From: Sva-25 sp039714995
GTDB lineage: Bacteria; Pseudomonadota; Gammaproteobacteria; Chromatiales; Chromatiaceae
Assembly (NCBI GenBank): GCA_039714995.1
Contig: JBDLII010000002.1
Coordinates: forward strand, 1-48,730
Length of the DNA: 48,730 nt
Direction: 5' to 3'
In this document: positions 31,609-39,305 of the stretch, one piece after another
How the letters are laid out: each line of letters begins with the position of its first letter
How positions within the stretch are numbered: the stretch's first letter is position 1
Notes under the pieces: model-generated
What the model saw: only the letters and a program-made list of their open reading frames with translations
What the model was told of the DNA's origin: nothing
Databases searched by the model: none
Position numbers and translations under genes: made by a program

Positions 31609-33254
31609 CAATTCAGAATCCGTCATTCCGGCGAAGGCCGGAATCCTGCGCATCGGAAGAATCCCAGGATCCCGGCCTTCGCCGGGATGACGCAATTGCA
31701 TACGATAGAGTGCCTTGCTTCTGGCTGCCTGCTCTGCTGTCACTGCTGCTGATCCTGGGTGGCTGCGACTCATCACCGCCATCCCATATCCGCTTCGGTG
31801 TGCAGAGCCTGCCGCAAAATTTCGATCCCCGCTATGCCACGGACGCTACATCGGAACGGGTGAATCACCTGCTCTACCGCGGCCTGGTCCGCTTCGATCG
31901 GCAGCGGAGTCCGGTTCCGGATCTTGCAGACTGGACAAGGCCTGAAATAGACCGTTATCGCTTCAAGCTCAAGGAGCGGTCGCTGTTTGACGATGGCAGC
32001 AGCCTCTCCATGCATGATGTCGCTGCAACCTATCACGCCATTCTCGATCCGGACAACCACTCACCCCATCGCTCAACCCTGTCTGTAATCAGGGAGATCA
32101 GGGTTGTAGACGAGATGACGCTGGAGTTCATACTCAAGCGCCCCGATCCCTTTTTTCCCTCCTACCTGGTGACGGGCATCCTGCCCCGGCGCCTGATCGC
32201 GTCAGGTCACGACTTCAGTCTGCAGCCGGTCGGCAGCGGGCGTTTCCGCTTGCTGCAGAGGGATGCATCACACCTGCTGCTGCTGCGCAAGCGAGACCGG
32301 CAGAAGATTGAACTGGTGCTGGTCAAGGACCCGGCGATTCGTGTACTGAAGCTGCTGCGCGGTGAGATCCACCTGATGCAGAATGACTTGTCACCATCAT
32401 TGGTGGAGTATCTCTCCGGGCAATCCCGGATAACGCTGATGAGCACAGCCGGCAGCAACTTCAGCTACCTGGGATTCAACCTCGAGGACCCGCTGACGGC
32501 GGATCACCGCATCCGCGCGGCAATCGCGCATGCGATCGACCGTGAGGCTATTGTCCACTATGTGTTTCATGACCGGGCGCGGCTGGCCAATGCGCTGTTT
32601 CCGCCGGAACACCAGCTGGCGGACAGGGAGTTGCACACAATTCGTCATGACCGGCAGCGTGCGCGTGAACTGCTGGCAGAGGCCGGATATGATGACCAGC
32701 GCCCGCTCCGGCTCAGCTACAAGACATCCAGCGATCCCTTTCGCTTGAGACTGGCGACGATCATCCAGCATCAGCTTGCCGAGGTCGGCATCATCGTCGA
32801 GATCAAGAGTTATGACTGGGGAACCTTTTTCGGGGATATCAAGAGCGGCAACTTCCAACTCTACAGTCTCACCTGGGTGGGGATCAAGACGCCCGACAGT
32901 TTCCGCTATATTTTTCACAGCGACTCCACGCCACCCGTTGGCGCCAACCGCGGACGCTATCGCTCACAGCAGGTGGATTCGCTGATAGAATTGGCGGAAA
33001 CACAGCAACAGATCGAGCAGCAGATTCCACTCTACCGGCAGTTGCAGCGGGAGCTGCTCTCTGATCTACCCTATGTGCCACTGTGGTACGAAGACCAGGT
33101 GGTTGCCTGGCGTCATCAGCAGGTGTCGGGTTACAGGGTGACAGCCGACGGCAACTACGACGCACTCGAGCAGATCCAATGGATAGAGAGAGCCCCACAA
33201 CCAGATCCGCAGACGATCGCGAAATCATCGTCACGATCAGCAGTCAGAGACTGA
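31605..33254 (+). CDS. Extracellular solute-binding lipoprotein (peptide/oligopeptide ABC class)
   Basis: A family-5 solute-binding protein. The mature part begins at lipobox LILGGC, followed by an SBP_bac_5 domain with FDPRYATDATSERV near the start and FRYIFHS later. No cognate permease or ATPase is nearby, so it may act with a distant transporter. Start choice is uncertain. GTG 31605 overlaps the CYTH stop, but then the first roughly 30 codons are translation of a palindromic repeat (31621-31692). GTG 31710 lies just before the hydrophobic signal but leaves it without a positively charged N-terminus. Confidence 0.85.
   Translation: MTIQNPSFRRRPESCASEESQDPGLRRDDAIAYDRVPCFWLPALLSLLLILGGCDSSPPSHIRFGVQSLPQNFDPRYATDATSERVNHLLYRGLVRFDRQRSPVPDLADWTRPEIDRYRFKLKERSLFDDGSSLSMHDVAATYHAILDPDNHSPHRSTLSVIREIRVVDEMTLEFILKRPDPFFPSYLVTGILPRRLIASGHDFSLQPVGSGRFRLLQRDASHLLLLRKRDRQKIELVLVKDPAIRVLKLLRGEIHLMQNDLSPSLVEYLSGQSRITLMSTAGSNFSYLGFNLEDPLTADHRIRAAIAHAIDREAIVHYVFHDRARLANALFPPEHQLADRELHTIRHDRQRARELLAEAGYDDQRPLRLSYKTSSDPFRLRLATIIQHQLAEVGIIVEIKSYDWGTFFGDIKSGNFQLYSLTWVGIKTPDSFRYIFHSDSTPPVGANRGRYRSQQVDSLIELAETQQQIEQQIPLYRQLQRELLSDLPYVPLWYEDQVVAWRHQQVSGYRVTADGNYDALEQIQWIERAPQPDPQTIAKSSSRSAVRD
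31621..31692. repeat. Palindromic repeat, family B copy 1
   Basis: CGTCATTCCGGCGAAGGCCG...CCGGCCTTCGCCGGGATGACG: near-perfect inverted arms of about 25 bases around a short centre. It lies between the CYTH stop and the lipoprotein signal sequence, and stays open in the lipoprotein reading frame. Copy 2 is at 36784-36850. Confidence 0.9.
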
Positions 33255-33694
33255 CACTGCTGAATCACAAGGAACCTGAGCGTGAATACCTGGTTTCCAC
33301 GGCGCGTAACGGCGCCGGCGAGCGGATCGACAGCGGCTGCACCCCCCGTGGCAGGCACCGGGTGCGGCTGGTTATCGGCAGGCAGTGCCCCCTGAATACA
33401 GTCTTTGTCGGGCGTCGCGCCACCGGCGAGATCTATTCGGATGCCCTGGCCCATGGCCAGCCAAAGCGTGACTGGATATTGACACGCATCCTGTGGCTGA
33501 CAGGCGCAGAGCCGGGAGTCAACAGGGGAGGGGAGTGCGACACCCTGAGACGCTATATCTATATCCACGGAAGCCCGGATTCCAGTCCTATGGGCAGGCC
33601 GCTGTCGCATGGCTGCATCCGCATGCGCAACCGGGATATCGTTGAGTTGAGCGAGCTTGTCCCTCCCGGCACACCGGTGACGATCGAGGAGTAG
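33179..33694 (+). CDS. L,D-transpeptidase (YkuD domain), short cytoplasmic-type
   Basis: A 171-residue YkuD-domain protein with the catalytic motif SHGCIRMRN (Cys nucleophile) and upstream YIYIHGSPD. Such enzymes form 3-3 peptidoglycan cross-links or attach proteins to peptidoglycan. No signal peptide is visible from the ATG at 33179, so export is unclear. The gene overlaps the 3' end of the lipoprotein gene by 76 bases in another frame, suggesting coupling. Confidence 0.85.
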   Translation: MDRESPTTRSADDREIIVTISSQRLTLLNHKEPEREYLVSTARNGAGERIDSGCTPRGRHRVRLVIGRQCPLNTVFVGRRATGEIYSDALAHGQPKRDWILTRILWLTGAEPGVNRGGECDTLRRYIYIHGSPDSSPMGRPLSHGCIRMRNRDIVELSELVPPGTPVTIEE

Positions 33695-33734
33695 GAACTC
33701 AATAGCCTGCAGTCTTGCAATCCTTCTCCCGTGG

Positions 33735-33809
33735 AATAACTTCCCTGAAGTTAACCGCCACTGGCATAAAAATGACTTAAGGCTTTCCTATCCTTAACTT
33801 CAGGTTATT
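33735..33809. repeat. Two-part inverted repeat
   Basis: CCTGAAGTTAA (33744-33754) pairs perfectly with TTAACTTCAGG (33794-33804), extended by AATAAC (33735-33740) with GTTATT (33804-33809) after a short bulge. The loop is about 39 bases. It lies after the L,D-transpeptidase gene, convergent to a small membrane-protein gene; it may act as a terminator-like structure. Confidence 0.6.
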
Positions 33810-33882
33810 ACTGTAATAAGGGAAAATAACCCGGCCAGCGACAGTCGGTTTGTTTAAATGTCTCCTCATGTTGATGGGGAGT

Positions 33883-34146
33883 CTATGACTGTTCGGTTTT
33901 TTCATTGATCATATTGATCATGTGTCTTGTGAGCAAGGAGAAGAGTAAAGACTCGTAGATGGCGAGTATAATAAAAACACCTATTGCTATCCATATAGCG
34001 GCCTCAATGGAGATATACTTCAAATAATAGATGAGAAAAATAAACGCCAGTGTCAGCGACCCACCAATCAGGGACACACATATGATACGGCACTTATAGG
34101 GGAGTTCACTGTATTTATCTTTATTGCATTTGCATGTGTTGAGCAT
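33883..34146 (-). CDS. Small two-helix membrane protein, function unknown
   Basis: An 87-residue protein not recognised. It has a Cys/Lys-rich N-terminus (CKCNKDK), then two hydrophobic helices (about 25-45 and 50-75) and a short polar tail. GGAGG lies 7 bases before the ATG at 34146, deciding that start over an in-frame codon 14 residues upstream. Codon usage appears more A/T-rich than that of its neighbours, hinting at transfer. The upstream region can fold (see 34172-34286). Confidence 0.75.
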   Translation of the reverse strand: MLNTCKCNKDKYSELPYKCRIICVSLIGGSLTLAFIFLIYYLKYISIEAAIWIAIGVFIILAIYESLLFSLLTRHMINMINEKTEQS

Positions 34147-34473
34147 ATAACAACCTCCATAGTTACTTATGCGGCAAACCCGAGTCATCCAGGCTCCTCG
34201 ACCTTTTAAGAGGCTTTGATCGGGGTTTATTGATGCCGTTACGCGATGGCAACCAGAACAAATCCACTAGATAGGTCGAAGAGCCTCGAAACAAAAGCCC
34301 GGAACACATATAAAATATAGTTGAATCAGGTGGTTACGAATATCCGCTAATTTACCTAAGACCTTGTCCGTATGGATACTGACAAAGCGAGGAAGGCCGG
34401 TTCACTTTGAGGGATTGAGCAGTGATGCTGTCACAAGGGTCACAGGATCACAGGCAGAGAGAGGTATTGCAGT
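34147..34473. other. Intergenic region, no gene
   Basis: 327 bases between the response-regulator stop and the small membrane-protein gene, both leftward. Apart from the inverted repeats noted at 34172-34286 and an A/T-rich stretch near 34310-34325 that could hold a -10 element (TATATT), I see no gene. Confidence 0.5.
34172..34286 (-). promoter_or_regulatory. Structured leader candidate upstream of the small membrane protein
   Basis: AGGCTCCTCGACCT (34191-34204) pairs with AGGTCGAAGAGCCT (34273-34286) at 13 of 14 positions. A nested alternative pairs AAACCCcGA (about 34220-34228) with TCGGGTTT (34177-34184) around a CCTC/GAGG hairpin. The two folds share the GACCT/GGTC segment and could exclude each other. 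It matches no riboswitch I know. Confidence 0.4.
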
Positions 34474-35100
34474 TTAAGAAGCCAGCCCGGCGCGCACTGC
34501 GTAACGCACCACGTCGGCAAGGTTATTAAGAGCAAGTTTACTCATCAACCGTTGCCGGTAGGTATCTACGGTACGGGGACTGATCCCCAGCAGACGGGCA
34601 ATCTCCTTGCTGCTTTTGCCAAGCGCTATCAGCTTTATCACTTCCCGCTCTCGCTTTGACAGCTGTATGGGAGCATGTCCGTGGCATTGCAGTTCACGCA
34701 ATTTTTTTCGGAGGGAGGGGGTTATGAATGTGCCACCGGCAACAACGGTTCGCACCGCTGTCACCAGCTCCTCAAAGGAGTTGTCCTTTAGTATGTAACC
34801 TGCAGCGCCGGCCTCCTGTGCTTCGAGTAGGGCGCAAGGATCATCATGCATGGTCAAGAGTACAGCAGAGGTGTCCAAACCGCTTTGGTACGATTTGCGG
34901 ACAACTTCGATGCCAGTCATCTCCGGCATGGTAACATCAAGAATGGCAACGTCAGGGTTTAGCTCGAGGATGAGTTCCCATGCCTCTTGACCGTTACAGG
35001 CCTGTTCCAGGAGCGCGAATTCCTGTTCAGAATGCAACAGGGATGCCAGCCCCTGGCGGAATATGTCGTGGTCGTCAGCGAGGATGATGGTAGTTGTCAT
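34474..35100 (-). CDS. NarL/FixJ-type response regulator
   Basis: A 208-residue response regulator. The receiver has the acidic pair in ILADDHD, the phospho-acceptor in VAILDVTMP (about residue 55) and Lys in YILKD. A LuxR-type helix-turn-helix (about 145-205) has LSKREREVIKLIALGKSSKEIA and SPRTVDTYRQRLM. Its partner is the histidine kinase encoded just upstream (80-base gap). The target genes are unknown. Confidence 0.93.
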   Translation of the reverse strand: MTTTIILADDHDIFRQGLASLLHSEQEFALLEQACNGQEAWELILELNPDVAILDVTMPEMTGIEVVRKSYQSGLDTSAVLLTMHDDPCALLEAQEAGAAGYILKDNSFEELVTAVRTVVAGGTFITPSLRKKLRELQCHGHAPIQLSKREREVIKLIALGKSSKEIARLLGISPRTVDTYRQRLMSKLALNNLADVVRYAVRAGLAS

Positions 35101-35180
35101 TTGTTCTAACTCTCACTCGACCCTGCAATTTTAAAATTGAAGTTTGAAGATATTTCCTGTTTTTGATCGTTCATGAGGTT

Positions 35181-36758
35181 TTATGCAAAGGGAACCATGA
35201 TGGTTATAGATGTCCCCTGGCCGGGCATGCTGTGGATCTCCGCATAGCCACCAACGCTTTCCGCTCGTTCGCTTATCATGGCGAGTCCGAGGCCTGTCGG
35301 CAAACTGAATACCTCCTCGCTATCGAATCCCACGCCGTCATCCTCTACCCGCAACGCAAGTGAGCCAGACTCTTGTTTTTCAAGAGTCACATCAATACGA
35401 GTAGCTGCTGCATGTTTGAGCGCATTGTTGATAGCTTCCCGGAAACAGAGAAAGCACTGCGCTTTCACTCGCTCCTCCAGTCGTAAAGGTTCCTGATATT
35501 CTACCGCCTGAATTCTCACGTCAGTTCGTTTGCTCTGTTCTCTACAGTGATAGCTGATCGCATCCATCAGATCCAGTCGTTCCAAACAACACGGCCTGAG
35601 TTCCTGGCTGACGTCTCTAAGATCAACGATGACTGCCCCAGTCTCGTCGATTAGCTGGTTCATCAGAACTTCACGTTGTTGCAGTTCCCTGTTTCCTAAA
35701 GCACGTAATTTTTTCAGTCCCAGATTGACCGCCTGTACAGATTGGCCGACGCCATCATGCAGAATTGCTGCAATACGTTTGCGCTCCTCCTGCTCTACAT
35801 CTTCTCTGAGCCTACGCACTTCTTGTTTGCGTGCTGCCCGGTTTCGAGCAGTATGAATTCCAATAGCCAGATTCTCTGCAAGCTCCATGAGAAGTGCAAT
35901 CTCTTTTTCACAGAAGGCATCCAAATCGCTGGAGAAGATACATAAACTACCGATTCTCTGACGTTCGGCCTGGAGTGGCAGTGCAATCATCGAACGCGCA
36001 CCCAGCCGCACGGCAGTCTTTTTGCAGGTAACGCAGTCAGGCTCGCTCTTCAGATCGTGAAGGACCATTGGTTGACCGCTCCAGACGGCTTGCCCACAGG
36101 CACTTTGCGCACATTCGTCGGCACTCCAGGTAACCTTGGGGAGAGAGGAATCATCATCTATCTCACCAGCATAGGCCTTTAGCCGCACACCATTTACTTC
36201 GCAAGGTGGTGAGTAGTTAATCCAGCTAAAAAGATAGCCGCCAATCTCGACCAGATTGCTGCAGAAGGCATTCAACAGATCATCTTCGTCCATAGATCGA
36301 GCCAGATCGCAGTTGCAGCGGGAAAGCATTTCGTAAGTGAGATTGAGTCGCAGCAATTCAGCTGCTTCCTCCCTGCGGACTGTGATATCCGAACTTAAGC
36401 CAATCAGTCGAGTGATTTCTCCATCCCTGTTGGGACAAGGAATAAAACAGGAGGAGAAATATCTCTTGTGTGGAGCCACGACGGCCACAAGAAATTCAAA
36501 TTCCGAGGCCTTCCCCTTAAAAGCATTGCTCATTAAACGCTGGATTCTATTCCGCTCTGAAGGAGCGACAAAATCCAGATAGGGTTGTCCCAGAACCTGC
36601 TCTTCGTCATTGACGCCCACTAATTTCAGGCCTGCTTGATTCATCGATAGCAGCCGTCCTTCCGTGTCGATCTCATGGATACACATTGGAGCCTGTTCAA
36701 ACAAAACACGGTAGCGGTCAAAGTCTTGTGAAATTCCAGCATCTCTCATAGTGTTCAT
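35181..36758 (-). CDS. PAS-GAF sensor histidine kinase (HisKA_3 type)
   Basis: A 525-residue kinase without membrane helices. It has a PAS domain (about 15-135), a GAF domain (about 150-315), and a NarX/DegS-like HisKA_3 segment with ILHDGVGQS (phospho-His near 334). The ATP-binding domain has an N-box (REAINNALKHA, near 447) and G-boxes (DDGVGFD, GLGLAM). The linker-GAF region holds eight cysteines, including C-x-C, a DECAQSAC pair and CVTC, which suggests Fe-S or redox sensing. GAGG lies about 6 bases before the ATG at 36758. It pairs with the downstream NarL-type regulator. Confidence 0.93.
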   Translation of the reverse strand: MNTMRDAGISQDFDRYRVLFEQAPMCIHEIDTEGRLLSMNQAGLKLVGVNDEEQVLGQPYLDFVAPSERNRIQRLMSNAFKGKASEFEFLVAVVAPHKRYFSSCFIPCPNRDGEITRLIGLSSDITVRREEAAELLRLNLTYEMLSRCNCDLARSMDEDDLLNAFCSNLVEIGGYLFSWINYSPPCEVNGVRLKAYAGEIDDDSSLPKVTWSADECAQSACGQAVWSGQPMVLHDLKSEPDCVTCKKTAVRLGARSMIALPLQAERQRIGSLCIFSSDLDAFCEKEIALLMELAENLAIGIHTARNRAARKQEVRRLREDVEQEERKRIAAILHDGVGQSVQAVNLGLKKLRALGNRELQQREVLMNQLIDETGAVIVDLRDVSQELRPCCLERLDLMDAISYHCREQSKRTDVRIQAVEYQEPLRLEERVKAQCFLCFREAINNALKHAAATRIDVTLEKQESGSLALRVEDDGVGFDSEEVFSLPTGLGLAMISERAESVGGYAEIHSMPGQGTSITIMVPFA

Positions 36759-37240
36759 TTCAACCTCAAGAGCTGATCAATTCGTTATTCCGGCGAATGC
36801 TGGAATCTATGTCGTTGATTTTCCGGGATCCCGGCATACGCCGGGATGGCAAAAGTGGAATTAATCAGAACTTCCCTCTGTCTGTGTTAAGCATAGATTA
36901 TTCTTCCAATGCTTGCGTTAGGTCAGCTCTGAACGAATCACTTCGCGTTCCAATCAGTACTCCATTTCAATTTTTTCTACGGGGGAAAGGTTGCAATTCA
37001 GTGGATTATCACAGGCGATTGATTTGCCCTCCCCCCAAACTTCCACCCCAAGGACATAATCAAAGAATCCCTCATTTCGGCCAGCAATAGCGATAGACAG
37101 AGACGGAAACAAAGCCATATAATGAAATTAGAGAATAAATAGCAACTATACAGCTTGCGAGAAAATAGAAAGCGGAGGTGAGAAGATAACATCTGCGCAA
37201 TAATTATCAGTAACCATCCAATCATCAGGAGCGCCACGAA
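36759..37240. other. Intergenic region, no gene
   Basis: 482 bases between divergent genes (histidine kinase left, HMA-like protein right). It carries repeat B copy 2 (36784-36850). The rest is A/T-richer and without a convincing reading frame; the CAGGAG site before 37241 is the only translation signal I can place. Confidence 0.55.
36784..36850. repeat. Palindromic repeat, family B copy 2
   Basis: GTTATTCCGGCGAATGCTGG...CCGGCATACGCCGGGATGGC, a diverged copy of the element at 31621-31692, upstream of the histidine kinase gene. Confidence 0.85.
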
Positions 37241-37471
37241 ATGACTGATTTAGTAGATATTATCATCCATGTCGATGAAAACATTGATCATGATCACCGC
37301 CAGTCCCTGGCCGACAAGGTGCGTGAAATGACAGGGATTGTTGTAGCACGGCTCGATGACGCCAAGCCGCATTTGATGATCGTCGAATATGATCCGGATG
37401 CGGTCAAGTCCATCGATATCCTGGAGTGCGTCAAATCTGATGGTGTCCACGCGGAGCTGGTTGGTCTGTAA
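37241..37471 (+). CDS. Small HMA-fold-like protein lacking the CxxC motif
   Basis: A 76-residue protein with a ferredoxin-like beta-alpha-beta-beta-alpha-beta pattern (VDIIIHVDENIDHDHRQSLA; HLMIVEYDPD) reminiscent of heavy-metal-associated domains. It lacks the metal-binding CxxC and has His/Asp residues (HDHRQ) in the first loop. CAGGAG lies about 10 bases before the ATG. Its function is unknown. Confidence 0.75.
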   Translation: MTDLVDIIIHVDENIDHDHRQSLADKVREMTGIVVARLDDAKPHLMIVEYDPDAVKSIDILECVKSDGVHAELVGL

Positions 37472-37662
37472 GTAACAGAAAGTTTGCGATCTTCAGCTTA
37501 CAGTTGGCGGTGAAATGATAGAGTGTTTACACTCTTCAGTTTGCAGTAAAAAGCTATTGTTCCATGTTTTTCCTGCAAACCGTCTACCGTGAACTGCCAA
37601 CTTCATTTCGCCATCTGTAAATTTTCTACACCCCTCGATACCGCATCAACCAGACTCAATCA
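37472..37662. repeat. Intergenic region with short inverted repeats
   Basis: Contains AGAGTGTTTACACTCT (near-palindrome) and arms TTTGCAG/CTGCAAA around a T-rich centre, plus CAGTTGGCGGTGAAATGA with a related TGCCAACTTCATTTCGCC. These form a complex, partly symmetrical block with no gene. Confidence 0.5.
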
Positions 37663-38295
37663 ATGGGATATACCATAATCCCTGTAACCCCATTTGCCCA
37701 GAACTGCTCGCTTCTCTGGTGTGACGCCACCCGCAAGACTGCAGTGATCGATCCCGGGGGCGATGAGCAGCTGATCATCTCGGCAGTAGCAGAGCATCGT
37801 CTGAAACCCGTCAATATCATCCTGACGCATGGCCACCTGGATCATGTCGGCGCGACGGCCGTGATTGCCGAATATTTCGGGATTCCCGTCATCGGCCCGC
37901 ATCAGGATGATGCCTATCTCCTGCAGCGGCTTGAAGAGCAGTCGCAGATGTTCGGTTTCCCGATGCCCCGCCAATTTACCCCGGAGCGCTGGCTGCAGCA
38001 GGGAGATGCGGTCGAGGTTGGTGAACTGACCTTGCATGTGCTGCACTGTCCCGGTCATACGCCGGGCCATGTCGTGCTGCACGATGCGCAGAACAAGCTG
38101 CTGTTTGCCGGTGATGTCCTGTTTCGCGGCGCCATCGGGCGCACGGATTTCCCGCGTGGCAATCATCAGCAACTGATCAACTCGATCCGCCGGCAATTGT
38201 GGCCGCTGGCGGATGATGTCACCGTGATTCCCGGTCACGGTCCTGAGACAACGATTGGACACGAACGCGCCACCAATCCCTTTGTGCCTGATTGA
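37663..38295 (+). CDS. MBL-fold metallo-hydrolase (YcbL-like, glyoxalase II family)
   Basis: A 210-residue single-domain metallo-beta-lactamase-fold hydrolase. The binuclear metal motif is THGHLDHVG (near residue 55), with CPGHTPGH, FAGDVLF and PGHGPETT supplying the remaining ligands. Its length and motifs match YcbL-type enzymes, which hydrolyse thioesters such as S-lactoylglutathione. It overlaps no other gene; the next gene starts 4 bases after its stop. Confidence 0.93.
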   Translation: MGYTIIPVTPFAQNCSLLWCDATRKTAVIDPGGDEQLIISAVAEHRLKPVNIILTHGHLDHVGATAVIAEYFGIPVIGPHQDDAYLLQRLEEQSQMFGFPMPRQFTPERWLQQGDAVEVGELTLHVLHCPGHTPGHVVLHDAQNKLLFAGDVLFRGAIGRTDFPRGNHQQLINSIRRQLWPLADDVTVIPGHGPETTIGHERATNPFVPD

Positions 38296-38299
38296 CGGC

Positions 38300-39130
38300 A
38301 TGAAGTTCTACCTGGGGATCCTGCTTGCCCTGCTGTCCACTCCGGCAATGGCATCAGAGACAGCATCTGTGCGTCACTGGATGCTGCAGCGGTTGACAAC
38401 GGAACTCTCCGCGTCGCACCCAAACCTAAACCTGGTCTCTTCGTTCAGCATGCCGCTGGTGACAGATGTGATCACGACCCGGCATCCGCAGTCCCGCCAG
38501 CTGGTCGCACGCCTGAGCGGGCAGTTGGAACAGTGGAAATGGCAGAGGTGGCAGTGCGGCGAGCTGGTCGACCTGTACCTGGTCAACGGTTTTCTGCGGC
38601 GTACCGGTGCAGCCGTGGATCTCTCTGCAAGAGATCAGCAGTTGCCGGCGTGTCTGCATACGACAGAGCGGCTTCTCGACGTGGCCAACGCCCTGATTTT
38701 CTCCTGTCAATATGCGCAATCCCCGGATCAACAACTGATCAATAGCGGTTTGCAAAGGTTGCTCAATGCGCAGGGCCCCGATGGCGCTTTCGTTCATCAA
38801 AATGGCAGGCCGTGGTATTACCTGACCTCTCATGCGCTGCTGGCGCTGCACTATTGTGATGCTGACCGGGATGCAGTCAACAGAAGCAGAGATTGGATCC
38901 AGCGCCTGCTGCCGGCATTCCGGCAACAGGGGTATGTCGATGGCGTTGCCGAAAGCCTGATTTTCCTGCGCTGGACAGGAGCGCCGGCTGCGGGCGAGAG
39001 AGCCTACCTCGATTGGCTCAAATCGCTGATTGCAGCCGACGGCGGCGTCTGTTTTCGCTACTATCCGGGCTGCGCACCTCGTTGGCACACGGTGAGCCTG
39101 ATGATGCAGCTGCTGCTGGAGACGGAGTGA
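38300..39130 (+). CDS. Exported alpha-toroid-like protein, function unknown
   Basis: A 276-residue protein with a Sec signal peptide (LGILLALLSTPAMA). The mature part is all helical, with a terpene-cyclase/prenyltransferase-like alpha-alpha toroid feel (LLNAQGPDGAF; LKSLIAADGGVCFRYYPG) and several Cys (possible disulfides). ATG 38300, 4 bases after the MBL stop, is chosen over an upstream in-frame ATG that overlaps that gene. The function is not recognised. Confidence 0.8.
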   Translation: MKFYLGILLALLSTPAMASETASVRHWMLQRLTTELSASHPNLNLVSSFSMPLVTDVITTRHPQSRQLVARLSGQLEQWKWQRWQCGELVDLYLVNGFLRRTGAAVDLSARDQQLPACLHTTERLLDVANALIFSCQYAQSPDQQLINSGLQRLLNAQGPDGAFVHQNGRPWYYLTSHALLALHYCDADRDAVNRSRDWIQRLLPAFRQQGYVDGVAESLIFLRWTGAPAAGERAYLDWLKSLIAADGGVCFRYYPGCAPRWHTVSLMMQLLLETE

Positions 39131-39183
39131 TTCCTCTGATTCAAGTGCTCAGTCAACATAAGTTCTAAATAACCCCGTGTATA

Positions 39184-39253
39184 ATCGCGGTCAGAAGACC
39201 GCTCCTACAACTCTATTTTGCACCAGACGTAGGAATGGCCTTCTGACCACGAT
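39184..39253. repeat. Palindromic repeat, family A copy 2
   Basis: ATCGCGGTCAGAAGACCGCT plus CCTAC, then a 20-base centre, then GTAGGAATGGCCTTCTGACC. The arms match copies at 7722-7790 and 43818-43887, with a few mismatches. It lies between the toroid-like gene and the convergent L,D-transpeptidase gene. Confidence 0.88.
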
Positions 39254-39305
39254 CGAAATGCGATAGAGTTCTACTTACATGCGCGGACTTATTCAGAGGT
39301 TACCA

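Noticed and set aside
34147..34300. Cyclic-di-GMP riboswitch upstream of the small membrane protein
   Set aside because: A GGCAAACC-like stretch is present, but the conserved tetraloop and GACGCAAAG segment are missing.
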